Part shown: positions 16,851 to 26,043 of the stretch, in pieces
Layout of the letters: each line of letters opens with the position of its first letter
Numbering within the stretch: the first letter of the stretch is position 1
Assembly: GCF_024519315.1 (NCBI RefSeq)
Contig: NZ_JANIIC010000013.1
Coordinates: 62,001 to 126,000 of the forward strand
Source of the DNA: Streptomyces malaysiensis subsp. samsunensis
GTDB taxonomy: Bacteria; Actinomycetota; Actinomycetes; Streptomycetales; Streptomycetaceae
Length of the DNA stretch: 64,000 nt
Direction of reading: 5' to 3'
Notes under the pieces: model-generated
Seen by the model: the letters and a program-made list of their open reading frames with translations, nothing else
Databases searched by the model: none
What the model was told of the DNA's origin: nothing
Made by a program: the position numbers and the translations under genes

Positions 16851-18122
16851 TTGTCCGCTCATCCCAGCGCCCCCAACCCCTTCAAGCAGCCGAAGGCCGT
16901 ATGGGCGGTCGCCTTCGCCTGTGTGATCTCCTTCATGGGCATCGGCCTCGTGGATCCGATCCTGCCCTCCCTCTCCGCCAAACTGCATGCCACGCCGAGC
17001 CAGGTGTCGTTGCTGTTCACCAGCTATCTGGTGGTCACCGCGGTCGCCATGCTGCTCACCGGGTTCGTCTCCAGCCGCATCGGCGCCAAGCGCACCCTGG
17101 TGGCCGGTCTGGTGCTCATCGTGCTCTTCAGCGCGGCGGCCGGGGCGTCCGGCAGCATCGACGGGATCGTCGGCTTCCGCGCCGGATGGGGCCTGGGCAA
17201 CGCCCTGTTCATCGCCACCTCGCTCGCCGTGATCGTCGGCTCGGCCAGCGGTGGCTTCGCCGGCGCGATCATCCTCTACGAGACCGCGCTGGGCATCGGC
17301 ATCGCGATCGGGCCGCTGCTGGGCGGTGAGCTCGGCGCGATCAGCTGGCGCGGGCCGTTCTTCGGTGTGGCGGTCCTGATGGCCATCGCACTGATAGCGA
17401 CCATCGTGCTGGTCCAGCCCACCCCGACCCCGGCGCGCAAGGCTTCGATCGCCGACCCGATCAAGGCGCTGCGCCACCGCGGGCTGCTCACCATGGGGCT
17501 GACCGCGCTCTGCTACAACTGGGGCTTCTTCACGGTGCTGGGCTATGCGCCGTTCCCCATGGACCTGGGCACCCATGAGCTGGGCTATGTCTTCACCGGC
17601 TGGGGTCTGCTCGTGGCCTTCTTCTCGGTCTTCGGCGCCCCCTGGCTACAGGCGCGGCTGGGCATAGCCCGCTCCCTGTATCTGAATCTGGCGCTGTTCG
17701 CGCTCGACATCCTCGTCATCGGCCTCTTCACCGACTCCACGACGACGCTGATCGTGGCGGTGATCGTGGCCGGCGCCTTCATCGGGATCAACAACACCAT
17801 CACCACCCAGGCGGTGATGACCGTCGCCCCCGTGGAGCGGCCCGTGGCCTCCGCCTCCTACGGTTTCGTCCGCTTCATCGGCGGCGGTCTGGCACCGTAC
17901 GCGGCGGGCAAGATCGCCGAGCACAGCGGGGTGCATCTGCCCTTCTACATCGGGGCTGCGGCGGTCGCGCTGGGCATCGGTGTCCTGGCCACCGGGCATT
18001 CGCTGCTCGCCGAGGCCGAGCGCGTCCAGGCGGCGGAGGCGGCCGGTCACACCCCGGCCGAGGAGCGGCGGGAGACGCTGGAGAAGCAGGCGCTGGCCGA
18101 GGAGCTCGGCTCGGCCGGGTGA
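16851..18122 (+). CDS. MFS-family drug exporter
   Basis: A 423-residue protein with 12 predicted membrane helices and the MFS loop-2/3 motif region SSRIGAKRTLVAGLVL. The start is TTG (16851) with ggag about 8 bp upstream; no better start exists. The C-terminal ~40 residues form a charged tail (AEERRETLEKQALAEEL). Paired with the MarR gene, it probably exports an antimicrobial or metabolite using the proton gradient. A perfect stem-loop follows its stop. Confidence 0.9.
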   Translation: MSAHPSAPNPFKQPKAVWAVAFACVISFMGIGLVDPILPSLSAKLHATPSQVSLLFTSYLVVTAVAMLLTGFVSSRIGAKRTLVAGLVLIVLFSAAAGASGSIDGIVGFRAGWGLGNALFIATSLAVIVGSASGGFAGAIILYETALGIGIAIGPLLGGELGAISWRGPFFGVAVLMAIALIATIVLVQPTPTPARKASIADPIKALRHRGLLTMGLTALCYNWGFFTVLGYAPFPMDLGTHELGYVFTGWGLLVAFFSVFGAPWLQARLGIARSLYLNLALFALDILVIGLFTDSTTTLIVAVIVAGAFIGINNTITTQAVMTVAPVERPVASASYGFVRFIGGGLAPYAAGKIAEHSGVHLPFYIGAAAVALGIGVLATGHSLLAEAERVQAAEAAGHTPAEERRETLEKQALAEELGSAG

Positions 18123-18132
18123 CGGGAGGGAC

Positions 18133-18188
18133 GGGCCCCGGGCCGGCACACACGGCGACGTCGACCGAGCCGCCGAGGCCCGGGGCCC
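18133..18188. terminator. Bidirectional terminator stem-loop
   Basis: A perfect 12-bp inverted repeat (gggccccgggcc at 18133-18144, its complement at 18177-18188) with a 32-nt loop lies between the converging MFS and toxin genes. It begins 11 bp after the MFS stop. The next ~60 bp contain short direct repeats of cctcagatccg and no gene. Confidence 0.65.
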
Positions 18189-18256
18189 ATCCGTACACCC
18201 CTCAGGTCACATCCCTCAGACCACACCCCTCAGATCCGCATGCCCCTCAGATCCGT

Positions 18257-18634
18257 TCAGATCCGCCAGGAGCGGATGTTGCTGGCCGCGTCGAAGACAT
18301 CGGCCTTGCTGGAGAGGATGTCGCGGACCAGGTCGATCAGCGCCCCGTACGGCGGGTCGATGCCCTCGCCCGAGGCGTGCATATAGGCGACCGCGGTCGC
18401 GGCCGCGAATCGCGCGTTGCTCGCCGGGAGCGGTTTGAGCAGCGCGATGGTGTGCAGCAGGGCCGCGGCCCGCCACGCGGGGTCGGGGTCGACACCCAGG
18501 CGCGGCGGGTCGACGCGGTGGCGGGCGACGGCCGCCACCAGACCCGAGAAGTCCGAGATGGCCGGCTGTTCCGGCATGACCTCCTCATGGCGCTGGAGCA
18601 GCCAGGGGACGTCGATATGCAGCAGCGGCACCAT
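18257..18634 (-). CDS. Doc/Fic-fold toxin-like protein
   Basis: A 125-residue protein of death-on-curing type. The N-terminus LLHIDVPWLLQRHEEV and the helical body fit Doc toxins, which phosphorylate elongation factor Tu. The active-site motif is atypical: the expected HxFxxGNKR loop reads KPLPASNARFAAA, lacking the His and Lys. It starts 2 bp after the stop of the antitoxin-like gene. Either the activity has changed or the toxin is inactive. The family call rests on overall pattern and the partner gene. Confidence 0.65.
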   Translation of the reverse strand: MVPLLHIDVPWLLQRHEEVMPEQPAISDFSGLVAAVARHRVDPPRLGVDPDPAWRAAALLHTIALLKPLPASNARFAAATAVAYMHASGEGIDPPYGALIDLVRDILSSKADVFDAASNIRSWRI

Positions 18635-18636
18635 GG

Positions 18637-18876
18637 TCAGGCGGCCTGCCCCGGTCGGCGGTGCTCATCGTCGGGGAACGCGTCCGCGAAGGCGTCGGCA
18701 TTGTCCGCGAAGAACCGCCGGAAGACTTCGGCACCCTCCTGTAGAGCGCGGTGACGCGCGATGTCGGCCACGGTCGCCTCCCGGACAAGGGCCTTCATCG
18801 TCGTACCGCGCTCCTTGGCGATCTGACGGAGGTCCTCCAGTTCTCGATCGCTGAATTCCACGTTGAGTGCTGACAT
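18637..18876 (-). CDS. Ribbon-helix-helix antitoxin-like protein
   Basis: A 79-residue protein. LNVEFSDRELEDLRQIAKERGTTMKALVREAT has the strand-helix-helix pattern of RHH DNA-binding antitoxins, and the C-terminal third (RRFFADNADAFADAF) is an acidic/aromatic tail of the sort that wraps a toxin. The start at 18874-18876 has only a weak ribosome site. It is followed after 2 bp by the Doc-like gene, so the two form an operon that this protein probably represses. Confidence 0.75.
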   Translation of the reverse strand: MSALNVEFSDRELEDLRQIAKERGTTMKALVREATVADIARHRALQEGAEVFRRFFADNADAFADAFPDDEHRRPGQAA

Positions 18877-18965
18877 GCGGGACACCCTACTCAGCAGGTA
18901 CCCCGTCAGCAATCGCCGCAGCTCAGATCATGTTTTTGTAGGTACTTGACAAACCTTTCAAGCCA

Positions 18966-19940
18966 TTACGGACGGCCGCGGCCGGGGACCGGAGCACCAT
19001 CGGGCCCCACCCGGACAAATGGGTCGCGCACCTCGCGGTCCGTCAGGTTCCGGTACGCGGCGGGGCGTCGGAAGGCGTCCCCCCACGCCTCCCGGCGCCG
19101 GTAGTCGCGCAGTGCGTCGAGGTCGAAGACCGCCGGATAGACCCCCTCGGCCTCGCCCGCCTCGACCACCAGGGTGTCCCGCGACCGCCCGTTGGCGAAG
19201 GCGACACCGTCGTGGGCGACGGAGTGGCCCCAGCCGGGACCGGCGTAGTTGGCCATGGCCATACCGGTCATGTTCTCCCCGGCGCGGGAGCGGAACTGGG
19301 AGAGCCGGTTGATCTCCAGCTCGCAGGCGTTCGGGGTGAGGACGATCTCCGCCCCGGCGAGCATCAGGGCGCGGGCGCTCTCCGGGAACTCCCGGTCGTA
19401 GCAGATCATCGCCCCCGTCATCACCTCGCCCACCGCCGTGTCCAGGGCGCACACCTCGAACCCCTCTCCCGGGGTCAGCCCGGCCTCGGGCAGGTCGAAG
19501 GCGCAGGTGTGCACCTTGGCGTAGGTCAGGACCAGACGGCCGTGCCGGTCGATGAGGGAGAGGGTGTTGCGCGGCGGTCCGTCCCAGCGCTCCAGGTAGG
19601 TGAGCGCGATGGCCATCTCGAGCTCGGCGGCCAGCTCACGGAAGTGGATGACGAAGGGCGAGTCGCGGGTGATCGGCTCGCCGAGCCAGACGGACTCGGG
19701 CCGCGGCGCGCCCGAGGTGCGGGCGCCGTCCCACAGCGACGGATGGCGGTAGACGTCGCCGTCGTCCGAGCCGTCCGGGATGGCGACGCTGTAGCCGTTG
19801 CTCCACATCTCCGGGAAGAGCGCGATATCGGCGCCCATGGCCCCGGCCCGGCGGCAGGCCGCCTCGCCGAGGGCGAGGTTCCTGGCCGGATCGGGTCCGG
19901 GCCGGGCGAGTTGGAGCAGGGCGACGGTGAGGGTGGTCAT
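18966..19940 (-). CDS. Nitrilase-superfamily carbon-nitrogen hydrolase
   Basis: A 324-residue cytosolic amidohydrolase. The catalytic triad is visible: Glu in LFPEMWSNGY, Lys in TYAKVHTCAFD and Cys in AMICYDREFPE. The length fits a one-domain C-N hydrolase such as N-carbamoyl-putrescine or omega-amidase types. The ATG at 19938-19940 has AAGGAGGAATTC upstream, a near-perfect ribosome site. It is divergent from the mannonate dehydratase gene. Substrate not assigned. Confidence 0.88.
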   Translation of the reverse strand: MTTLTVALLQLARPGPDPARNLALGEAACRRAGAMGADIALFPEMWSNGYSVAIPDGSDDGDVYRHPSLWDGARTSGAPRPESVWLGEPITRDSPFVIHFRELAAELEMAIALTYLERWDGPPRNTLSLIDRHGRLVLTYAKVHTCAFDLPEAGLTPGEGFEVCALDTAVGEVMTGAMICYDREFPESARALMLAGAEIVLTPNACELEINRLSQFRSRAGENMTGMAMANYAGPGWGHSVAHDGVAFANGRSRDTLVVEAGEAEGVYPAVFDLDALRDYRRREAWGDAFRRPAAYRNLTDREVRDPFVRVGPDGAPVPGRGRP

Positions 19941-20164
19941 GGCGAATTCCTCCTTCGGTACCTGATGACATGTGGGCGGCGCTGCGAAGGAGGCGTCCCG
20001 GCGGGCCCCGGGGGCGGGGCGAGCGTCAAAGCATGCCGCCACGCTACTCGCGGGCGGGGTGGCTCGGCGAGGGGCCGTCGCGTCCGGATCCCGGTGGCGG
20101 GAAGCGGGTAGAGCTGCCCGTATGGCGTGATCGCCGATAGGACCGGCCAGGAACACCAAGGGGA

Positions 20165-21417
20165 ATGGGGCATGCGGTGAGGATCGAGTCGGCCGAGGTC
20201 GTCGTCACCAGTCCGGGGCGCAATTTCGTCACCCTGCGCATCGCCACCGAGGACGGTGTCACGGGTCTGGGGGACGCCACGCTCAACGGCCGTGAGCTGG
20301 CCGTCGCCTCGTATCTGCGGGACCACGTGGTGCCGCTGCTGCTCGACCGGGACGCCTCGCGCATCGAGGACACCTGGCAGTACCTGTACCGCGGGGCGTA
20401 CTGGCGGCGCGGGCCGGTGACCATGGCCGCCATCGCGGCCGTCGACACCGCGCTGTGGGACATCAAGGCCAAGGCCGCCGGGATGCCGCTGTACCAGCTG
20501 CTGGGCGGGGCGTCGCGCACCGGGGCGCTGGCCTACGGGCACGCCTCCGGCCGGGACGTCCCCGAGCTGCTGGACTCCATACGCGCCCATCTGGAGCGGG
20601 GCTATCGCGCGATCCGTATCCAGACCGGCATCCCCGGGCTGGACTCGGTCTACGGGGTGGCCGCCTCCAGCGCGGGCGGCGGGGAGCGCTACGACTACGA
20701 ACCCGCGCGCCGGGGACGGGCCCGCGGGTGCTGCCCGCCGAGGAGAGCTGGGACACCCGGGCCTATCTGCGCCATGTGCCGACGGTATTCGAGGCCGTAC
20801 GGGAGGAGTTCGGCCCGGAGCTGCCACTGCTGCACGACGGTCACCACCGGATGACGCCCATCCAGGCGGCCCGGCTCGGCAAGACGCTGGAGCCCTACGA
20901 CCTGTTCTGGCTGGAGGACGCCACGCCCGGCGAGGACCAGGCCGCGCTGCGGCTCATCCGGCAGCACACCACCACCCCGCTGGCCATCGGCGAGGTCTTC
21001 AACCACGTCCACGACTACACCACCCTGCTGAGCGAGCGCCTGATCGACTATGTGCGCTCGGCGGTGACCCACACCGGCGGGATCACGGCCATGCGCAAAC
21101 TGCTGGATTTCGCCGCGGTCTACGGGATCAAGTCCGGAATCCACGGCCCGACCGACATCTCCCCGGTGGGCATGGCCGCGGCGCTCCACCTCGATCTGGC
21201 CATCCACAACTTCGGCATACAGGAGTACATGCCGCACACCGCGGACACGCTGGAGGTCTTCCGCACCTCCTTCCGCTTCGAGGACGGGCTGCTGCACCCG
21301 TCCGACACCCCAGGCCTGGGCGTGGAGCTGGACACCGAGGCCGCCGAGAGGTTTCCCTACCAGCCCGCCTATCTGCCGGTGAACCGACTCGTGGACGGCA
21401 CGGTGCACGACTGGTGA
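20165..21417 (+). pseudogene. manD: D-mannonate dehydratase (enolase superfamily), frameshifted
   Basis: Both halves clearly belong to one enolase-superfamily enzyme. Before ~20712 the frame reads [46 protein letters not shown] and [10 protein letters not shown]; after it the adjacent frame continues [43 protein letters not shown] and [10 protein letters not shown], as in ManD. One base seems to be missing in the cgccgggga run near 20709-20715. Inserting a single G restores a ~418-residue protein. ManD turns D-mannonate into 2-keto-3-deoxygluconate. It is either a recent mutation or a sequencing error. An alternative GTG start lies at 20177. Confidence 0.85.
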
Positions 21418-21457
21418 GCAGAGGTACGGTGAGCGTCGTAGTAGGAGAAGAGGGAGC

Positions 21458-22441
21458 ATGGAGCAGCGTGAGTTCGGTCGGCTCGGCCGGAAGGTCTCGG
21501 TCGTGGGCCTGGGAACCTGGCAGCTGGGCGCGGACTGGGGCGAGGTCGACGAGCGGGACGCCCTGACCGTGCTGGAGGCGGCCGTCGAAGCCGGCGTGAC
21601 GTTCTTCGACACCGCCGATGTGTACGGGGACGGGCGCAGCGAGCAGCTCATCGGGCGGTTCCTGCGGGAGCGCCCGGACGCCGGGATCTTCGTGGCCACC
21701 AAGATGGGGCGGCGGATGCCGCAGCTGGCGGAGAACTACTCCCTGGACAACTTCCGCGCGTGGACCGACCGCTCGCGGGCCAACCTGGGCGTGGACGTCC
21801 TGGATCTGGTGCAGCTGCACTGCCCGCCGTCCTCGGTGCACTCCTCGGAGGCGGTCTTCGACGCGCTGGACACACTGGTGGCCGAGGAGCGCGTGGCGGC
21901 GTACGGGGTGAGCGTCGAGACGTGTGCGGAGGCGCTGGCGGCGATCGCGCATCCGGGGACGGCGAGTGTGCAGATCATCCTCAACCCGTTCCGGCTCAAG
22001 CCGCTGGAGGGGGTCGTACCGGCGGCGCGGGAGGCCGGTGTGGGGATCATCGCGCGGGTGCCGCTGGCGTCCGGTCTGCTGTCCGGGAAGTACACCAAGG
22101 ACACCGTCTTCGCCGAGAACGACCACCGCACCTTCAACCGGCACGGTGAGATGTTCGACCAGGGCGAGACGTTCTCGGGCGTGGGCTTCGAGGAGGGCGT
22201 CGAGGCGGCGGTGGAGTTCGCGGAGCTGGCCCCGCGGGGAGCCACTCCCGCGCAGACGGCGCTGCGGTGGATCGTCCAGCAGCCGGGCGTGACCTCGGTC
22301 ATCCCGGGGGCGCGTTCGCCCGAGCAGGCTCGGGCGAACGCGGCCGCGGCGGGGCTGCCCCCGCTGCCGGACACCACGCTGGACGCCGTCGGCGATCTGT
22401 ACGACCGGCGGCTTCGGGCCCAGGTGCACCACCGCTGGTAG
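21458..22441 (+). CDS. Aldo/keto reductase
   Basis: A 327-residue NADPH-dependent (beta/alpha)8 reductase. It carries FFDTADVYGDGRSEQLIG with the catalytic Asp/Tyr, ATKMGRRM with the catalytic Lys, DLVQLHCPP with the His, and the cofactor-binding end SVIPGARSPEQARANAAA. The ATG at 21458 follows AGAGGGAGC. It lies 40 bp downstream of the mannonate dehydratase gene, so it may be in a sugar-acid catabolic unit; the substrate is unknown. Confidence 0.9.
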   Translation: MEQREFGRLGRKVSVVGLGTWQLGADWGEVDERDALTVLEAAVEAGVTFFDTADVYGDGRSEQLIGRFLRERPDAGIFVATKMGRRMPQLAENYSLDNFRAWTDRSRANLGVDVLDLVQLHCPPSSVHSSEAVFDALDTLVAEERVAAYGVSVETCAEALAAIAHPGTASVQIILNPFRLKPLEGVVPAAREAGVGIIARVPLASGLLSGKYTKDTVFAENDHRTFNRHGEMFDQGETFSGVGFEEGVEAAVEFAELAPRGATPAQTALRWIVQQPGVTSVIPGARSPEQARANAAAAGLPPLPDTTLDAVGDLYDRRLRAQVHHRW

Positions 22442-22457
22442 CGGTGGCGCGAGGGGC

Positions 22458-24404
22458 TCAGAAACCGGCGTCCGCCGCCCACCGCGCGAGTTCGCGCCGG
22501 GCGGCGGCGCGCAGCTCCGCCGAGGGGGCGGCGGTGCCGTCGGCGATCAGCGCGTAGTGCACGGTGCCGGTGCCCTCGCCGGCCGGGGCCGAGAGCACCA
22601 GCCGGTGCGCGCCGGTGTCGCCGGGCTCCGCGGCGGTGGCGATGGGGTGGTCGGCGGTGTGGCCGTGCGCGGTGTACACGGGCGGCCCGGTGACGGTGCC
22701 CAGGTCGGAGACGACGGTGGTCAGGGCGGGGTCGAAGTCGCGGGGCAGACGCAGTTCGGTGGGCGCCCCGGTGCCGCCGCCGGAGCGCCACACCAGCATG
22801 CCGTAGCGGCCGGAGCCGGTGAGCTCGGCCACGTTCGGCAGGGTGCCGGGGACGCGGTCCCAGCCGAGCGTGGTGGAGCCGTCGCGTGAGCGGTCCTCGA
22901 AGGTGAAGGCGAGGGTGCGGCCCTCGACGGCGCGCGGATAGAGCCGGTCCAGCAGCCGTGCGTCCTGGCGCAGCCCGGCGCCACCGGAGTCGTCGAGGCG
23001 GACGGCCGAGAGGTCCTCGCCGTTCCAGGCGTCGCCCTCGGTGAGGGTCTTGCCGGTGTTGCCGTTCATGGCCTCGTGGTGGCGGCCGCTGTAGATGTCC
23101 CACTGCCACTGGGTGGAGGAGAGCACGGCGCCGGAGGCGGCCGGGCGGGTCCACCAGGTGGCGCCGGGGAGGCGGGAGTCGAGCGCCTGGTACATGCCCT
23201 TGACGACGGTGGGGGCCTTGTCAGAGGTGAAGCCGGTCAGCGGATGGCCGAACTCGCTCATGACGGCGGGCAGGTCAAGGGCGGTGGCGCGGTCGCGCAG
23301 GGTGCCGAAGTCGCCCGAGTACTGGCCGTCGCCCGCCTTGCCGGGCATGAAGACGCCGGAGATGGCCTTCTGGTCGTAGTAGTGGGTGTTGAAGACATAG
23401 CCGGGGCCGGGCCTTCCCGCGTCGAGGAGTCCGCCCTCCTGGCGCTGGAAGTCCAGATTGGAGTTCCAGAACATATTGGGCTCCACGAAGGCGGGCTTGT
23501 CCCGCCAGCCCGCGGCGTCCATACGGGCGCGGAACTTCTCGTAGAAGGGCCACAGCAAGCTCTTCTCCCAGGTGCGGCTGTTCTGGCCGTCGTCGTACGC
23601 GCCCGCGTAGGGCTCGTTGAGCGGGTCGAAGCCGACGACGCGGGTGAACTGGTCGTCGGTGAGGTGCCGGGAGAGATAGGTCATGGTCTTCTCGGCGGTG
23701 GCCAGGAAGGCGTCCCGGACCCGGACGGTGCCCGCGCCGGTGGTCAGGGCGCGGTTGCGCCAGAAGTCGCGGGTGGCGTTCATGACCGCCTGGTTCTGGG
23801 TGATGTTCTGGCCCCAGTGGACGCAGATGCCGCAGGACTCCCTGGGATATCCGCCCGCGTCGATCACCCATTTCGGGGCGCCGTCGCCGCTGTACCAGCT
23901 GTCCTTGTGGAAGAGGTGGCCGGAGTACAGGTCCTGGTGGAAGTCGGGGAAGACCCGGATCCCGGCGTCCAGGAACGCCTTCATCTGTGCGGTGGCCTTC
24001 TCCAGATAGGCGGTGTCCACCTGGCCGGGCTCCGGCTCGGCATGGGCCCAGGAGAGCAGGAAGCGCACCGCGTTGGCCCCGGTCAGATGGCGCATGGCGG
24101 CCGCGGATTTCCTGGCGTCGTCGGTGGTGGCGAACGGAAGCCCGCCGTTCTCCTCCAGCTTGGTCTCGCCGGACACGTTGAAACCGCGCAGCACGACCTC
24201 GCGGCCGTGGCCGTCGGCGAACCGGGTGCCGTCCACGGCCACCTGGTCCGCCGCCCGGCCGTCGAACCAGGGCGCCTCGGCCGCGGCCGCCGGAGTGCCC
24301 GGGGCCGCGGCCGCCGCCAGCAGAGACACGGCCACCCCGAGCAGCCGGGTGCGGCCCGGTCGGCGGCGGCCGATCCGTATCCCTCGTGTCACATGAGCCA
24401 GCAT
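22458..24404 (-). CDS. Secreted GH5 glycosidase, endoglycoceramidase-like
   Basis: A 648-residue exported enzyme. The signal peptide has an arginine-rich start (RIGRRRPGRTRLLG) and an AAAAAPGTPAAAAEA cleavage region. The GH5 barrel spans residues ~50-500: VLRGFNVSGETK, FLLSWAHAEPEPG, FPDFHQDLYSG, the acid/base in GFDPLNEPYAG and the nucleophile Glu in MSEFGHP. Conserved context resembles endo-glycosylceramidases more than cellulases. The C-terminal ~130 residues form a beta-sandwich. It would act outside the cell on glycolipids or related glycans. The ATG is at 24402-24404. Confidence 0.85.
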   Translation of the reverse strand: MLAHVTRGIRIGRRRPGRTRLLGVAVSLLAAAAAPGTPAAAAEAPWFDGRAADQVAVDGTRFADGHGREVVLRGFNVSGETKLEENGGLPFATTDDARKSAAAMRHLTGANAVRFLLSWAHAEPEPGQVDTAYLEKATAQMKAFLDAGIRVFPDFHQDLYSGHLFHKDSWYSGDGAPKWVIDAGGYPRESCGICVHWGQNITQNQAVMNATRDFWRNRALTTGAGTVRVRDAFLATAEKTMTYLSRHLTDDQFTRVVGFDPLNEPYAGAYDDGQNSRTWEKSLLWPFYEKFRARMDAAGWRDKPAFVEPNMFWNSNLDFQRQEGGLLDAGRPGPGYVFNTHYYDQKAISGVFMPGKAGDGQYSGDFGTLRDRATALDLPAVMSEFGHPLTGFTSDKAPTVVKGMYQALDSRLPGATWWTRPAASGAVLSSTQWQWDIYSGRHHEAMNGNTGKTLTEGDAWNGEDLSAVRLDDSGGAGLRQDARLLDRLYPRAVEGRTLAFTFEDRSRDGSTTLGWDRVPGTLPNVAELTGSGRYGMLVWRSGGGTGAPTELRLPRDFDPALTTVVSDLGTVTGPPVYTAHGHTADHPIATAAEPGDTGAHRLVLSAPAGEGTGTVHYALIADGTAAPSAELRAAARRELARWAADAGF

Positions 24405-24492
24405 GGACCTACCGTCCAGTAAACCTAAGGGCCCGTCAACTACTCGTCAACCACCCGCGTACGGAGTCCCGTTCAGCCGCCTGGCGATACGG

Positions 24493-25947
24493 TCACCCCT
24501 GGAATCCGTGGCCCAGGGACGCACCGGCCTCCGGCGCCCCGAGGGAGTCGGGCCCGAAGGAGACGACGCCATTGGTGGTCAGGCCGCCCGCCTGGCCGCG
24601 CAGCACCCATGCCGCACCGCTGGTGGAGTGGGCGCCGTCCTCGTCGGGGGCGCCCACGGCCAGGTCGTCCTTGCCGTCGCCGTCGGTGTCGGCGAGCCGG
24701 ACCGCCGCGCCGAAGTGGTCGCCCGCCTCCGCGACACCGGGGACACCGGCGGTGTCCTGGGTGAACGCCTGGGCTCCGGTGCCGGACAGCCCGCCCCGGC
24801 CGCCGTAGAGCTGGACGACGCTGCCCGCCTCGTCCTGGCCGGCCTCCAGGTCCTCGTACGGGATGCCGACGGCGACGTCCGCGTAGCCGTCGCCGTTGAC
24901 GTCGCCGGCGCTGAGCGAGTAGCCGAACTGGTCGCCGTCCTCGTTGACGCCGGGGACGCCCGCGGTGTTCTGGTCGATGGTCGTGGTGCGGGTGGTGCTC
25001 GGCCCCGACGCGGTGCCGTAGAGGACCTTGAGGGTGCCGTGGTCGTACGGCAGGTTCTCGATGACGTCGCCGGGGACGGTGCGCAGGATCAGATCGCCGT
25101 GGCCGTCCTTGTCGACGTCGCCGATGGCCGCGGAGGCGGCGTCGGTCAGATCGGCCGCCTTCTGCGACAGTCCCTGGGCGTCGCCCTTGAAGAACAGGCT
25201 GGACTGGGACATCTCCTCGAAGGCGTGGGTGGAGACGAGGTCGTCCTTGCCGTCGCCGGTGATGTCGCCCGCGGTCAGAGAGGTCGGCGCGTCGAACCTG
25301 CCGGTGTCGGAGAAGGAGCTGCCCGCGTCCTTGCCGTCACGGGTGAACGGGCCGAGCCGGACGCGCACTCCGGTCTTCTCGTCGTCCGGGCCCTCGCCGG
25401 TGGTGACCACATCGGCCAGGTCGGCGTGGCCGTCGCCGTTGAAGTCGCCGCCCGCGATGACGCTGTCGCCCCAGTGGTCGCCGTTGCCCGCGGGCAGCTG
25501 GGTGGCGTCGGCGAGGCCGTTCGCCGACCCCCACAGGACCGTGACGGCCGGGGACCTGCCCGTCTGGACGGCCAGATCGGTGTAGCCGTCGCCGTCGAGG
25601 TCGCGGGCGACGGTATGGGCCCCGAAGTAGGCCGAGTCGGCGGGATCGCCGGGGACGCCCTCGGTCGCCTGGCTGATGACCTGGCGGTGGGCGGTGTCCG
25701 CGCCGGAGGCGGAGCCGTAGACCACGGCGACGTAGCCGGCCTTGGCCTTGCCGCCCACCGTGCCGGTGGGGGCGGAGACGGCGAGGTCGGCGCGTCCGTC
25801 CTTGTTGAAGTCGGCCTTCGGGGCGGAGGCCGCGGCGGTGCGGGCCTCGGCGGCGCCCGCGGAGGGGGCGCCGAGCACGGCGGGGGTGGTCACGAGTGCG
25901 GCCACCGTCGCGCAGCGCAGAACGGTGGTGAGGGAACGGGGGCGCAC
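24493..25947 (-). CDS. Secreted FG-GAP/integrin-like repeat protein
   Basis: A 484-residue exported protein. The GTG at 25945-25947 is preferred because CAGGAGGATTT precedes it. A signal peptide (VLRCATVAALVTTPAVLGAPSAGAAEA) is followed by about seven FG-GAP repeats with calcium-binding loops such as DFNKDGRADLAV, DLDGDGYTDLAV, DFNGDGHADLAD, DVDKDGHGDLIL, DVNGDGYADVAV and DTDGDGKDDLAV. It should fold as a seven-bladed propeller and act in extracellular binding. No catalytic domain is attached. Confidence 0.92.
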   Translation of the reverse strand: MRPRSLTTVLRCATVAALVTTPAVLGAPSAGAAEARTAAASAPKADFNKDGRADLAVSAPTGTVGGKAKAGYVAVVYGSASGADTAHRQVISQATEGVPGDPADSAYFGAHTVARDLDGDGYTDLAVQTGRSPAVTVLWGSANGLADATQLPAGNGDHWGDSVIAGGDFNGDGHADLADVVTTGEGPDDEKTGVRVRLGPFTRDGKDAGSSFSDTGRFDAPTSLTAGDITGDGKDDLVSTHAFEEMSQSSLFFKGDAQGLSQKAADLTDAASAAIGDVDKDGHGDLILRTVPGDVIENLPYDHGTLKVLYGTASGPSTTRTTTIDQNTAGVPGVNEDGDQFGYSLSAGDVNGDGYADVAVGIPYEDLEAGQDEAGSVVQLYGGRGGLSGTGAQAFTQDTAGVPGVAEAGDHFGAAVRLADTDGDGKDDLAVGAPDEDGAHSTSGAAWVLRGQAGGLTTNGVVSFGPDSLGAPEAGASLGHGFQG

Positions 25948-26043
25948 AAATCCTCCTGCTCGTTGATGAGCGTTTACCTCATGTACACCCAGCAGGACCA
26001 GTGACACCGCCTCAGGGTTGCACCGCCGATTCCAGAGATTTCC

